This document shows, piece after piece, positions 17,007 through 26,183 of a stretch of 46,424 bases of DNA (within the stretch, counting starts at the first letter, position 1; every line of letters starts with the position of its first letter). Under the pieces are notes generated by a model, which saw nothing but the letters and a program-made list of their open reading frames with translations, was not told the DNA's origin and ran no database searches. Location of the stretch: contig JANOZM010000023.1 of the NCBI GenBank assembly GCA_031429355.1, positions 1 through 46,424 of the forward strand, read 5' to 3'. The position numbers and the translations under genes were made by a program. The stretch is from JANOZM01 sp031429355 (GTDB taxonomy: Bacteria; Pseudomonadota; Gammaproteobacteria; Burkholderiales; Burkholderiaceae_E).

Positions 17007-18276
17007 CCGTCGCGCCCTGGTGGCTTTTAATCATTTGAAGCCCCGCCTGAACCATGAGCAATCGCTCTGAAGGCGATCGCGCCAAAGCAATCGCACCATC
17101 AATCGCTTCTTGAAAACTTTCTACACGTAAAATTGCGCCAGCTGCTTGGGCATCAATGGTGGCTTGATTAAAGTTGTAAGTGGACGGACCAACAACCATT
17201 GGACAACCACAAGCCAAAGACTCAATTAAATTTTGCCCACCAAAATTAAGTAACGAACCACCTAAAATAGAAACGTCACTAAACGCATAGTAATACGGCA
17301 TTTCACCCATGGTGTCACCCAACATCATGTTGGCTTGTTTTAATTGCTGCAAACTAAACGACTGGCTACGCCTAACCACTTGCAGACCTCGTTCGGCAGC
17401 TAATGCAGCGACATCATCAAAACGCTCTGGATGCCGGGGTACAACAACCAACAATAATTGGCTGTGATCCACTTTTCGCCACAAATCTAAAAACTGTTTT
17501 TCTTCACCTTCACGCGATATTGCAAGCAAGACAACCACGCGTTGATCAGAAAATTCGCGCCGTAAATTTTCGCGCATGGTCATACCAAGGCTTAACAAAC
17601 TTGGGGTCGGTTCAATTTCGTATTTTAAATTGCCCATCACTTGCAGCTGGGTTACGCCAAGCGCACTTAAGCGTTGCGCGTCGCCTACCGTTTGAGCCAG
17701 CACTTTAGAAAAACTAGCTAATGCCGGTTTTATTAAAGCAGACCACCGTTGTGCTTTTTGTAACGATTTTTCTGAAAGTCGAGCATTGGCCAGCAACAAC
17801 GGGATGCCGCGTTTTTGCGCTTGAAAACACAGTTGTGGCCACACTTCAGTTTCCATAACGATGCCCAACTTTGGTTGCCAGTAGTCTAGAAAGAGCTGCG
17901 GAGCCTTTGCCGTATCGTAGGGCAAATAACATTGGAAAATACGCCCTTTCCCAATTGCTTCGATGATTGCAGCCCCAGCCTCACGGCCTGTGGGCGTCAT
18001 GTGGGTTAGCAACAAATCATGCTGTGGGAAATACTGCAGTAGCTTGGAAATTAACGGCTGCGCGGCGCGTGTTTCACCTAACGAAACTGCATGCAACCAG
18101 ATTAGGCCGGCTGTGTTTTTTGAAGAACTCAGATGAGCAGAGCGGTCAAAAGCGCTGCCCCAACGCTCGCTGTGATGCAACGCATAAGCGGGATTTTTTT
18201 TTGCCCGCCAGCTTAAGTAAAGCATCACCAGTGGCTTTGCCAGCCACCAAAAAAATGCGTATAGCTTTAGCGCCAA
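16954..18276 (-). CDS. waaA: 3-deoxy-D-manno-octulosonic acid transferase
   Basis: WaaA (KdtA) adds Kdo from CMP-Kdo to lipid A precursor at the inner membrane, the first step of LPS core assembly. The 440-residue protein has an N-terminal membrane anchor, the Kdo-transferase domain block IWLHAVSLGETRAAQPL, and the GT-B C-terminal block MGEMPYYYAFSDVSILGGS with GGQNLIES. It lies 28 bases downstream of the phosphomannomutase gene on the same strand, probably the same transcript. Its last 17 codons overlap the end of tolC on the other strand. Confidence 0.95.
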   Translation of the reverse strand: MALKLYAFFWWLAKPLVMLYLSWRAKKNPAYALHHSERWGSAFDRSAHLSSSKNTAGLIWLHAVSLGETRAAQPLISKLLQYFPQHDLLLTHMTPTGREAGAAIIEAIGKGRIFQCYLPYDTAKAPQLFLDYWQPKLGIVMETEVWPQLCFQAQKRGIPLLLANARLSEKSLQKAQRWSALIKPALASFSKVLAQTVGDAQRLSALGVTQLQVMGNLKYEIEPTPSLLSLGMTMRENLRREFSDQRVVVLLAISREGEEKQFLDLWRKVDHSQLLLVVVPRHPERFDDVAALAAERGLQVVRRSQSFSLQQLKQANMMLGDTMGEMPYYYAFSDVSILGGSLLNFGGQNLIESLACGCPMVVGPSTYNFNQATIDAQAAGAILRVESFQEAIDGAIALARSPSERLLMVQAGLQMIKSHQGATANVLQSVEQILLLNRSH

Positions 18277-18304
18277 AACTATCGCCTTAGGGACTTAAGT
18301 ACAA

Positions 18305-19705
18305 CTAGAATCCTACGACCATGGTTGGTTTCACAGCGAGTAACGCTTGCTTAAATTGAGCCTGAATACGCGCCAAAGCAGTATCGTTGTCAGCCTCAAA
18401 TCTTAAAACCAAAACGGGTGTCGTGTTTGAAGAACGTACCAAACCGAATCCATCTGAATATTCGACTCGAAGACCATCGATATCAATGATTTCAGTGGCA
18501 CCTTCGAATTTAGCGGTTTGCTTCAAAGCGGTCACTAGCGTCTGGTTCTCGCCCTCGGCACAGGCAATATTTAATTCGGGCGTTGTAAATGAATCGGGTA
18601 GAGCATCCAAAACAGCTGAGGGGTTTACCGATCGACTCAAAATTTCAAGCAGGCGTGCAGCGGTATATAAACCATCATCAAATCCGTACCAACGATCGTT
18701 AAAGAAAGTATGCCCACTCATCTCGCCGGCCATTGCTGCACCGGTTTCTTTTAGTTTCGCCTTGATTAACGAATGTCCAGTTTTCCACATCAATGGTCGG
18801 CCACCCGCTTCGCGAACAACCTGTGCTACTAAGCGGCTGCACTTTACGTCAAAGATAATTTGCGCGTTAGGTTGTTTACTTAAAATATCACGGGCATACA
18901 GCATTAATTGACGATCGGGCCAAATGACATTACCTTCTTTGGTCACTACGCCAAGACGATCACCGTCGCCGTCAAAGGCTAGACCTAGCTCGGCATCCGA
19001 AGTTTTTAATGCAGCAATCAAGTCTTGCAAATTCTCTAAATGCGCCGGATCTGGATGATGGTTGGGAAAGGTTCCATCTACATCACAAAACAACTCGGTG
19101 ACATCGCAACCGAGCGCGCGCAACAATTCTCCGGCATAAGCACCTGGCGCACCGTTGCCGCAATCAACAATAACTTTCATTCTCCGGGACAGCTTGACGT
19201 CGGAAGTGACCCGCTCTTTATACGCGGGCCAGACTACTTGGCGTGACTCGCTAGCTGGTTTTGCCGCAACGGGCTGAGCAGTTAAACCAGTGGCTATTTT
19301 TTGATAAAGCGATTGAATCGTGTCGCCATACAAAGCGCCTCCATCCAAAACCATTTTTAACCCGTTGTACTCGGGCGGATTATGGCTTCCGGTAATCATA
19401 ATGCCGGTCCCCGTATTAAAGTGATGGTTTGCGAAGTAAACCAAGGGCGTGGCAACCATGCCAATATCAATCACTTCAAGTCCTTGGTCGCGTAAACCGG
19501 CCGACAAAGCGGTAATAAACGCTGGACCGGAAAGACGCCCATCGCGACCGACAACAACGCTTTTAATGCCCTTTTCTAGCGCAAGCAAACCAAATGCGCG
19601 CCCGATATGAGTAACCACTTCCTCGGTTAAGGTTTTATCGACAATGCCACGCACATCGTAGGCTTTGAAAATAGATGGACTTAAATTAGCTATAGGTGAA
19701 TTCAT
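18305..19705 (-). CDS. Phosphomannomutase/phosphoglucomutase (AlgC type)
   Basis: The enzyme interconverts the 1- and 6-phosphates of mannose and glucose, feeding nucleotide-sugar synthesis; glucose-1-phosphate is the substrate of the nearby RmlA. The 466-residue protein has the N-terminal FKAYDVRGI, the phosphoserine loop TGSHNPPEYNG, the metal-binding loop AFDGDGDRLGV, the sugar-specificity loop GEMSGHTFF, and the phosphate-binding RSSNTTPVLVLRFEAD. All four alpha-D-phosphohexomutase domains are present. The next gene on the strand is waaA. Confidence 0.93.
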   Translation of the reverse strand: MNSPIANLSPSIFKAYDVRGIVDKTLTEEVVTHIGRAFGLLALEKGIKSVVVGRDGRLSGPAFITALSAGLRDQGLEVIDIGMVATPLVYFANHHFNTGTGIMITGSHNPPEYNGLKMVLDGGALYGDTIQSLYQKIATGLTAQPVAAKPASESRQVVWPAYKERVTSDVKLSRRMKVIVDCGNGAPGAYAGELLRALGCDVTELFCDVDGTFPNHHPDPAHLENLQDLIAALKTSDAELGLAFDGDGDRLGVVTKEGNVIWPDRQLMLYARDILSKQPNAQIIFDVKCSRLVAQVVREAGGRPLMWKTGHSLIKAKLKETGAAMAGEMSGHTFFNDRWYGFDDGLYTAARLLEILSRSVNPSAVLDALPDSFTTPELNIACAEGENQTLVTALKQTAKFEGATEIIDIDGLRVEYSDGFGLVRSSNTTPVLVLRFEADNDTALARIQAQFKQALLAVKPTMVVGF

Positions 19706-19846
19706 GCGGCTTTCAACTTGTTAGGCTCAGAATTTGGCAAACCAAAAAAGCGAGCGGGCAAAAAAGGGAGATCTCAATGTTAATCTAGCCATTTTAACGC
19801 GTGGCAACTCCTTGCATAAGAAGTTTGTCTCGAAATTGGCAATATT

Positions 19847-20611
19847 GTGAATAAAAAAATAACGGTATCTTTAGTTAGCCACCAACAAATTGAGCTCTGC
19901 CAGTCATTAGTTACGCGATTAAACAACTATTGCAGCGAACACATTAGGCAAATTGTGCTGACACACAACATGCCAGAAAACCAACAAATCTATTCGGAAA
20001 AAATCGAATTAATCGATATTTTTAATCAGCGACCGAAAGGCTTTGGAGCGAATCATAATCAAGCCGTCACAAAAATTTCCACGCCATTTGCTTTAATCAT
20101 TAATCCCGATATTTTGTTTGAATACGACTTTCTTGCGCCTCAGTTGGATTGGTTTGAAAAGGCAAATGAAACAGACGAGTCGCCGTTAGCAATGACCAGC
20201 CCGGTTGTTATGAACCCAGACGCAAGCCAAGCAAATTTTGCTCGAAACCTATACACACCGAGCGAAATTTGGACGCAACGTAAGCTAAAAATGCCGGTGC
20301 AATTTAAGCAAGCCGCTTGGTTAGCCGGTATGTGTTGGCTTGTAAAAACCGACCGATTTAACAATATCGCGGGCTTTGACGAGCGTTTTTTTATGTATTG
20401 CGAAGACACCGACTTTTGCGCTCGACTACGACTGGCAGGCGATGAATTTGAAGTGTGTATCGATAGCATCGTAATTCATGACGCTAGGCGTTCAAGCCAA
20501 CATTCACTTAAGTACACGCTTATTCATTTACAGTCAGCGTTACGGTTGTGGAGCTCGAAAAGCTTTTGGCTTTACAAGGCCTGGCTAAAAAACAAACGCC
20601 TAAAAAACTAA
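19847..20611 (+). CDS. Family 2 glycosyltransferase, possible rhamnosyltransferase
   Basis: A 254-residue cytoplasmic or membrane-associated GT-A transferase. Supporting features are the N-terminal ITVSLVSHQQ strand, FGANHNQAV, the DXD-like NPDILF, and FFMYCEDTDFCARLRLAG, which resembles the catalytic Glu/Asp region of bacterial rhamnosyltransferases such as WbbL. The start is GTG at 19847, directly before the conserved first strand. It stands alone on this strand, diverging from the phosphomannomutase and converging on rmlB 29 bases away. The neighbouring dTDP-rhamnose operon suggests a rhamnose donor, but this is inference. Confidence 0.8.
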   Translation: MNKKITVSLVSHQQIELCQSLVTRLNNYCSEHIRQIVLTHNMPENQQIYSEKIELIDIFNQRPKGFGANHNQAVTKISTPFALIINPDILFEYDFLAPQLDWFEKANETDESPLAMTSPVVMNPDASQANFARNLYTPSEIWTQRKLKMPVQFKQAAWLAGMCWLVKTDRFNNIAGFDERFFMYCEDTDFCARLRLAGDEFEVCIDSIVIHDARRSSQHSLKYTLIHLQSALRLWSSKSFWLYKAWLKNKRLKN

Positions 20612-20640
20612 CGCAGACTGCACCAACAAAAAGTCAGAAA

Positions 20641-21738
20641 CTAAGAACGTGCACTATAGTTACGTTCAATCCAAGTGCGATACGAACCGTCCATAATCGC
20701 GCGCCACCAAGCTTCATTTGTTAAATACCAGTGAACGGTTGAATGCAAACCTTGTTCAAAAGTACGTAACGCTTTGTAGCCCAATTCATTACGAATTTTA
20801 GTTTCATCAATTGCGTAACGGCGATCATGCCCCGGACGGTCTTTGACCCAAGTTTTTAAGCTGTCTGTTTTTAAACCTTTTGCAGCCGGTGCATCAGGAA
20901 AGCGTGTTCGCAAATCAGGGTCTTGTGCAAAGGCTTGATCAACTAAACGGCACAACGTTTCTATTACCGTTAAATTGGGTAACTCTTCGCCACCGCCCAC
21001 GTTATAAACCTCACCTATCCGTCCGTTTTGTAAAATCAAATCAATGGCTCGGCAGTGGTCTTCAACGTGCAACCAATCACGCACGTTTTGCCCGTCTCCA
21101 TAAATAGGTAAAGGTCTTCCGTGCAAGGCATTTAACAAAAATAATGGGATCAGTTTTTCTGGAAACTGTAGCGGTCCATAATTATTTGAACAATTTGAAG
21201 TCGTTACTTTCAAACCATAAGTATGGTAATAAGCCCTTACTAAATGATCCGAACCAGCTTTACTGGCAGAGTAAGGTGAATTCGGCGCATAGGGTGTCTT
21301 TTCTGAGAACGCTGGATCATCAGCTTCGAGCGAACCATACACTTCATCGGTAGAGACATGGTGAAAACGATGCTCTACTCCACCCAGTTCATCTAGCCAA
21401 ACTTTCTTTGCTGCCTTTAACAACGAATGCGTACCAATAATATTAGTTTCGATAAACGCATCAGGTCCGTGAATCGAGCGATCAACATGACTTTCTGCAG
21501 CGAAGTGAACCATCGTGGTGATCTTCTCATCGCGAAGTATTGATTGGACCAAATCACTATCGTTAATGCTGCCTTGATGCAAGCGTACCCGAGCAACGCC
21601 TTCGAGACTTTGTGCATTGCCCGCATAGGTGAGCGAATCTAATACAATGATCGACCCATCTTGATGTTGTTGGGTCCAATAGCGCACAAAATTTGCGCCG
21701 ATAAAACCGGCACCGCCGGTGACTAGAATTTTAGCCAT
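20641..21738 (-). CDS. rfbB: dTDP-glucose 4,6-dehydratase
   Basis: RmlB/RfbB catalyses the second step of dTDP-L-rhamnose synthesis, forming dTDP-4-keto-6-deoxyglucose with bound NAD. The 365-residue extended-SDR protein has the Rossmann motif GGAGFIGANFVRYW, the catalytic STDEVYGS and the YSASKAGSDHLVRAY motif with the Tyr-Lys pair. It is the last gene of the rmlA-rmlC-rmlD-rmlB operon and overlaps rmlD by 8 bases. Confidence 0.96.
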   Translation of the reverse strand: MAKILVTGGAGFIGANFVRYWTQQHQDGSIIVLDSLTYAGNAQSLEGVARVRLHQGSINDSDLVQSILRDEKITTMVHFAAESHVDRSIHGPDAFIETNIIGTHSLLKAAKKVWLDELGGVEHRFHHVSTDEVYGSLEADDPAFSEKTPYAPNSPYSASKAGSDHLVRAYYHTYGLKVTTSNCSNNYGPLQFPEKLIPLFLLNALHGRPLPIYGDGQNVRDWLHVEDHCRAIDLILQNGRIGEVYNVGGGEELPNLTVIETLCRLVDQAFAQDPDLRTRFPDAPAAKGLKTDSLKTWVKDRPGHDRRYAIDETKIRNELGYKALRTFEQGLHSTVHWYLTNEAWWRAIMDGSYRTWIERNYSARS

Positions 21739-22618
21739 GTTGTAGTTCTTTCAATTGCTGAAGCATTTTTCTTAGCTGAACACGCCAATGGGTTTGACCT
21801 TGGGCCAAGGCCCAACCAGAGCTGCGATTCATTACACTAAATGAAGGTCGCCGAGCCGGAGTTGGGTATTGAGAAGCTGGTATCGGATGAATTGCAATTG
21901 GTTTAGCTAACAAACCAATTGCTAACGCGTCTTCTTGGATCGCCACAGCAAAGTCGTACCAACTTGCAGTGCCTGCGTCAGCAAAGTGGACAATTCCTGT
22001 TCGTATATCGTCACCTTGTGCGACAACCGCTTTCCAAACACATTGCGCCAAACTATGTGCCCAAGTTGGCGTGCCGATTTGATCAGAAACTACATTGAGT
22101 GTTTCACGCTCGGCCATTAGCTTAACCATTGTTTTTGGGAAATTTCCGCCGTGAACTGAATACACCCACGAGGTACGAATGACCAAAGATTGCTCTGGGT
22201 ACGCTTCGAGTACCGCTTTTTCGCCCGCCAACTTTGAGGCGCCGTAAACGCTTAAAGGATTAGGAATCGATTGCGGCTCGTAAGGGGTTCCTTGGCCGCC
22301 GTCAAAAACAAAATCGGTCGATATTTGTATAAAGCGAGCATTTTGCTTTTTAGCCAGCAGCGCTAATTGACCAGGCGCATTTCCATTGGCATTAAATGCT
22401 GTTGCCTGATCAGTTTCGGCTTTATCAACGGCGGTGTAAGCCGCGCAGTTAATAACGCAGTCAAATTGATGTTGCGCGAACAACTGCAACACTTGATCTT
22501 GATTGGTTAAATCGAACTCTGGCAAATCGACCAAAGTAACACTATGCACACTAGTGGGCTGACACCGTTGAAGCTCCCACCCAAGCTGACCTTTGCTGCC
22601 AGTGATCAGTACCTTCAA
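21731..22618 (-). CDS. rfbD: dTDP-4-dehydrorhamnose reductase
   Basis: RmlD/RfbD performs the last step of dTDP-L-rhamnose synthesis, an NAD(P)H-dependent reduction at C4. The 295-residue protein starts with MKVLITGSKGQLGWEL (nucleotide binding), has STDFVFDG, and carries the catalytic YGASKLAGE. It overlaps rmlC upstream by 4 bases and rmlB downstream by 8, so translation is probably coupled. Confidence 0.96.
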   Translation of the reverse strand: MKVLITGSKGQLGWELQRCQPTSVHSVTLVDLPEFDLTNQDQVLQLFAQHQFDCVINCAAYTAVDKAETDQATAFNANGNAPGQLALLAKKQNARFIQISTDFVFDGGQGTPYEPQSIPNPLSVYGASKLAGEKAVLEAYPEQSLVIRTSWVYSVHGGNFPKTMVKLMAERETLNVVSDQIGTPTWAHSLAQCVWKAVVAQGDDIRTGIVHFADAGTASWYDFAVAIQEDALAIGLLAKPIAIHPIPASQYPTPARRPSFSVMNRSSGWALAQGQTHWRVQLRKMLQQLKELQHG

Positions 22619-23160
22619 GAAAACACCTCGGCACTTGAAAGCACAAACCCAGCTTTATCTTTAGCGCTGAGCGTTGGCGCGGTATCCCCAATGGGCCATT
22701 CAATTTTTAAGCTAGGGTCATTCCATAGCAATGATCTTTCGAACTCAGGCGCGTAGTACTCGGTGCACTTATACACAAAGTCCGCCGACTCACTCATCAC
22801 ATAAAACCCATGCGCGAAACCAGGCGGGATCCAAACTAACCGCTTATTTTCTGCCGATAACACAACGCCAACATGCTGACCAAAAGTCGGGGACTTCGCG
22901 CGCAAATCGACAGCCACATCGTAGACTTGCCCGCTTGTAACGCGCACTAATTTTCCTTGCGGGTTTTGAATTTGATAATGCAGCCCGCGCAGTATTCCGT
23001 GGGCAGAGCGCGAATGATTGTCTTGTACAAACTTCAAATCAAGACCCAAACTTGCAAACGCATTGACATTCCAAGTCTCTAGAAAAAAACCTCGTTCATC
23101 ACCAAACACTTTTGGTTCGATAATTTTTAAATCGGCAATCGCAGTGTCAATAATTTTCAT
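22615..23160 (-). CDS. rfbC: dTDP-4-dehydrorhamnose 3,5-epimerase
   Basis: RmlC/RfbC epimerises C3 and C5 of dTDP-4-keto-6-deoxyglucose. The 181-residue cupin-fold protein matches the usual length. It has DERGFFLETW, the catalytic His region HGILRGLHYQ, and PPGFAHGFYVMSE with the nearby Tyr residues. It starts 5 bases after the rmlA stop and overlaps rmlD by 4 bases. Confidence 0.96.
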   Translation of the reverse strand: MKIIDTAIADLKIIEPKVFGDERGFFLETWNVNAFASLGLDLKFVQDNHSRSAHGILRGLHYQIQNPQGKLVRVTSGQVYDVAVDLRAKSPTFGQHVGVVLSAENKRLVWIPPGFAHGFYVMSESADFVYKCTEYYAPEFERSLLWNDPSLKIEWPIGDTAPTLSAKDKAGFVLSSAEVFS

Positions 23161-23165
23161 AGTTT

Positions 23166-24053
23166 TTAAATCGAAGGATGACTTAACACCCGCATCAAAT
23201 AGTGGCCGTAACCACTTTTCAATTGCTCTTGCGCCAACACAGTGAGCTGATCAGCCGTAATAAACCCGTGGCGAAATGCGATCTCTTCGGGGCAGCAAAC
23301 TTTTAACCCTTGCCGTTCTTCAATAACACGTACAAATTGCGCCGCATCGATAAGCGAAGCATAAGTTCCTGTGTCTAACCAAGCATAGCCCCGCCCCATC
23401 ATTTCAACATTTAACTGCCCATTTTGAAGGTAATGTTGATTGACCGTTGTAATTTCTAACTCGCCGCGCGCCGAAGGTTTAATTGATTTCGCTATGTCTA
23501 CAACTTGGTGGTCGTAAAAATATAAGCCGGTTACTGCATAGTTAGACTGTGGAACTAGCGGTTTTTCTTCGATGGACTGAGCCCGACCTTGCGCATCGAA
23601 ACTAACAACACCATAACGCTCCGGATCATTGACATAGTAGCCAAACACCGTAGCCCCATTGTCACGCGCGATTGCTTTGCCAAGCAATCCTGGTAAATCA
23701 TGTCCATAAAAAATATTGTCCCCGAGAACCAAGCAACTCGGCCCGTTATCGATGAATTTCTCGCCAATTAAAAACGCTTGGGCTAGGCCACCCGGCTCAG
23801 GCTGAATCGCATATTCAAAATTCATACCCCACTGGCTACCGTCTCCCAAAAGACGCTGAAAAGAAGGCGTGTCATGCGGAGTGCTAATAATCAAAACATC
23901 CCGAATGCCGGCCATCATCAAAACGGACAAAGGATAGTAAATCATTGGCTTGTCGTAAATTGGCATGAGTTGCTTTGAGATTACGCGGGTAATCGGGTTC
24001 AAGCGAGTCCCACTGCCACCAGCCAAGACGATACCTTTAACGGTTTTTTTCAT
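23166..24053 (-). CDS. rfbA: Glucose-1-phosphate thymidylyltransferase
   Basis: RmlA/RfbA makes dTDP-glucose from glucose-1-phosphate and dTTP, the entry step and usual feedback-control point of the rhamnose pathway. The 295-residue protein has the nucleotide-binding signature GIVLAGGSGTRLNPIT, KQLMPIYDKPMIYYPLS, the metal site LVLGDNIFYG, and EEKPLVPQSNYAVTGLYFYD. It is the first gene of the operon. A 96-bp region separates it from the divergent wbpV-like gene, and promoters for both directions should lie there. Confidence 0.96.
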   Translation of the reverse strand: MKKTVKGIVLAGGSGTRLNPITRVISKQLMPIYDKPMIYYPLSVLMMAGIRDVLIISTPHDTPSFQRLLGDGSQWGMNFEYAIQPEPGGLAQAFLIGEKFIDNGPSCLVLGDNIFYGHDLPGLLGKAIARDNGATVFGYYVNDPERYGVVSFDAQGRAQSIEEKPLVPQSNYAVTGLYFYDHQVVDIAKSIKPSARGELEITTVNQHYLQNGQLNVEMMGRGYAWLDTGTYASLIDAAQFVRVIEERQGLKVCCPEEIAFRHGFITADQLTVLAQEQLKSGYGHYLMRVLSHPSI

Positions 24054-24149
24054 TGTCGACGGGCTTTTTTCATTGAATTTGTTAGGACTAAAGATTAAGC
24101 GCCGTATTCTAGTTAAAATTTGCCAAAGAAACCAACGTAAACTCTAAAA

Positions 24150-25079
24150 TTGCAAAAATCTAAAGTCTTTATCAGTGGATCAAATGGCTGGATTGGCCAA
24201 GCTTTGCAAAATACCTTAATGCAAAGAAATGTTGCTACTGAGGGCATCGATCGAACAAATTTGCAAAACTTTGCAACCAGACTCAATGTTTCCGATGAAA
24301 CTAGCGGCAACAAAATTGTTGTTCACTGTGCGGGATTGGCACACCAACCTAAAAACACTCCTTACAGCAAAATGCTCGAAGCAAACGCGCAACTACCGGC
24401 TCAACTAGCGGCAATCGCAAGGGATGCTGCGGTGGATACGTTTGTTCTAATAAGTTCAGCCAAAGTAATGGGTGACTTTAGCGATGCAGGGTTTGTAGAA
24501 ACCGATTCGTGCAAACCAATAGGTGCTTACGCTCAATCAAAACTGGTCGGAGAAGTTCAAGTAAGGTCGGTACTAAAAAATTCAAAGACTCGGCTCATTA
24601 TTGTTCGCCCGCCGTTAGTTTACGGCCCCGGTGTGCAAGCAAATTTTCTTAGTTTGATACGCTTGGCCTATTCTGGTCTACCGCTACCACTTTTAAATGC
24701 AAACCAACCGCGTTCAATTATCTACATCGAGAATTTAATTTTGATCGTTTTGGATTTAATAAATAACCCGAATGCAAATGGATGCTACTTGGTGAGTGAT
24801 CAAGAATCTTTAAGTACCGCTGAGTGGATAAAGCGACTTCGGACAGAATTTGCGCTGCCGACCCGCCTTTTTTCTGGGCCAACAAAGTTAATGCGCTTTG
24901 GCTCAAGTTTAATAGGGCAATCTAGCAAGTTCGAACGATTGTTTGACCCATTTTTGCTAAACACAAAAAAACTTGCCGCGCTAGGTATTGAACCAAAAAT
25001 AGACAACACACAAAGCATTAGTCTGACTGCGCAGTGGTTTAAATTGCAGCAAAATCAACTGGTCAAGCTAAAAAAATAA
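24150..25079 (+). CDS. NAD-dependent sugar epimerase/reductase, WbpV-like
   Basis: A 309-residue extended-SDR enzyme acting on a nucleotide sugar. The Rossmann motif G10-SN-G13-WI-G16, the SSAKVMGD block and the Y127AQSK131 catalytic pair are intact. The TTG at 24150 is chosen as start because the first beta-strand begins only a few residues later and no suitable ATG exists. The order with WecA-type and WbpM-type genes downstream matches wbpV-wbpL-wbpM of Pseudomonas O-antigen loci, where WbpV reduces the WbpM product to UDP-QuiNAc. A UDP-GlcNAc or UDP-Glc 4-epimerase role is the alternative. The stop shares one base with the next start. Confidence 0.75.
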   Translation: MQKSKVFISGSNGWIGQALQNTLMQRNVATEGIDRTNLQNFATRLNVSDETSGNKIVVHCAGLAHQPKNTPYSKMLEANAQLPAQLAAIARDAAVDTFVLISSAKVMGDFSDAGFVETDSCKPIGAYAQSKLVGEVQVRSVLKNSKTRLIIVRPPLVYGPGVQANFLSLIRLAYSGLPLPLLNANQPRSIIYIENLILIVLDLINNPNANGCYLVSDQESLSTAEWIKRLRTEFALPTRLFSGPTKLMRFGSSLIGQSSKFERLFDPFLLNTKKLAALGIEPKIDNTQSISLTAQWFKLQQNQLVKLKK

Positions 25080-26113
25080 TGTCGCTAATTCAAAATTTTA
25101 GCTATGCAATTTTGGGGTGCTTGGTTACCGGAATTATCCTTCAGCTTTTGTTAAAAAGTCAGTTTGTTCAAACACTTTTAGACAAACCCAATCATCGCTC
25201 ATTACATACAGTACCAACTCCACGCATTGGTGGTTTAGTTTTTGTTCCAGTTAGCGCTTTGCTAGGTCTAACTATCCAATTCGACAAACTAAGCAACTTA
25301 ATTTTGATCGCTCCATTTACCATCGCGGTTTTTTTTATTTTTATCTTAGGGGTTATTGACGATCGTCGGGGTTTGTCTGCATCAAGACGCTTATTCCTAC
25401 AATTTGTAAGTGCAACCATATGCTGTTTTGGGATTTTTCTAGCAACTAAAAGTCTAGGCATCGTTAACATAATTGGGGACTCTTTTAACCCTTGGTTCTA
25501 CTTAGCTAGTTTGTTAGCAATTGTTTTAATTACGTGGTCAATTAATCTAGTCAATTTTATGGATGGCGCAAACGGATTAGTAGCATCGGTTAGCATTGTT
25601 GGACTTGCCTGTTTATCACTGTTAATCCCTGATCAAAAAGTACGAATCAGCGTTCTTGTACTCGTTGGAAGCCTAATTGCATTTCTCTATTTCAATTTAG
25701 TCGCCAAAAAAATATTTATGGGCGACGCCGGATCAACCTGCTTGGGCCTGACTCTTGGAACACTTTGTATTTGGGGCGTTATCGCACAATACTGGAATTG
25801 GACAGTCGCACTAATTACCTTCGCGCCACTTTTATTTGATGCTTCGTTAACATTGCTCCGCCGAATCTTAAAGCGCGAACGATTTTGGGAGGGGCATCGA
25901 AGTCATCTGTACCAACGATTAATTTCCGAGGGTAACTTTTCTCATCTGCGCGTCAGTGTTTGCTACTCCTTGGCAAGTGCAACTGGTTTTTTCATTATTT
26001 ACGCCACCCTAGCATCATCACTTTTGATGAGATATTCAGCCGCAGTATTAGTGGGCGTAACTTACATTTGCACTTATTACATTTTGAATCGTTGGATCAG
26101 CGCAAAGAAGTGA
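25079..26113 (+). CDS. Polyprenyl-phosphate sugar-1-phosphate transferase (WecA/WbpL family)
   Basis: An integral membrane enzyme of the MraY/WecA family (344 residues, about ten hydrophobic segments). It transfers an N-acetylamino-sugar phosphate to undecaprenyl phosphate, starting O-antigen assembly. Family motifs are present: HTVPTPRIGGL, GVIDDRRGLSASRRLFLQF, NLVNFMDGANGL, KIFMGDAGSTCLG, and the basic loop WEGHRSHLYQRL. The last motif is typical of the WbpL branch, which uses UDP-FucNAc or UDP-QuiNAc as donor. It begins on the last base of the preceding stop codon. Confidence 0.88.
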   Translation: MSLIQNFSYAILGCLVTGIILQLLLKSQFVQTLLDKPNHRSLHTVPTPRIGGLVFVPVSALLGLTIQFDKLSNLILIAPFTIAVFFIFILGVIDDRRGLSASRRLFLQFVSATICCFGIFLATKSLGIVNIIGDSFNPWFYLASLLAIVLITWSINLVNFMDGANGLVASVSIVGLACLSLLIPDQKVRISVLVLVGSLIAFLYFNLVAKKIFMGDAGSTCLGLTLGTLCIWGVIAQYWNWTVALITFAPLLFDASLTLLRRILKRERFWEGHRSHLYQRLISEGNFSHLRVSVCYSLASATGFFIIYATLASSLLMRYSAAVLVGVTYICTYYILNRWISAKK

Positions 26114-26183
26114 GTTTTCGCTAAGCAAAATCGCCCTATGCGAATAGAATGACTGACTTGTCAAGATTGTCGAATGCAAAACA

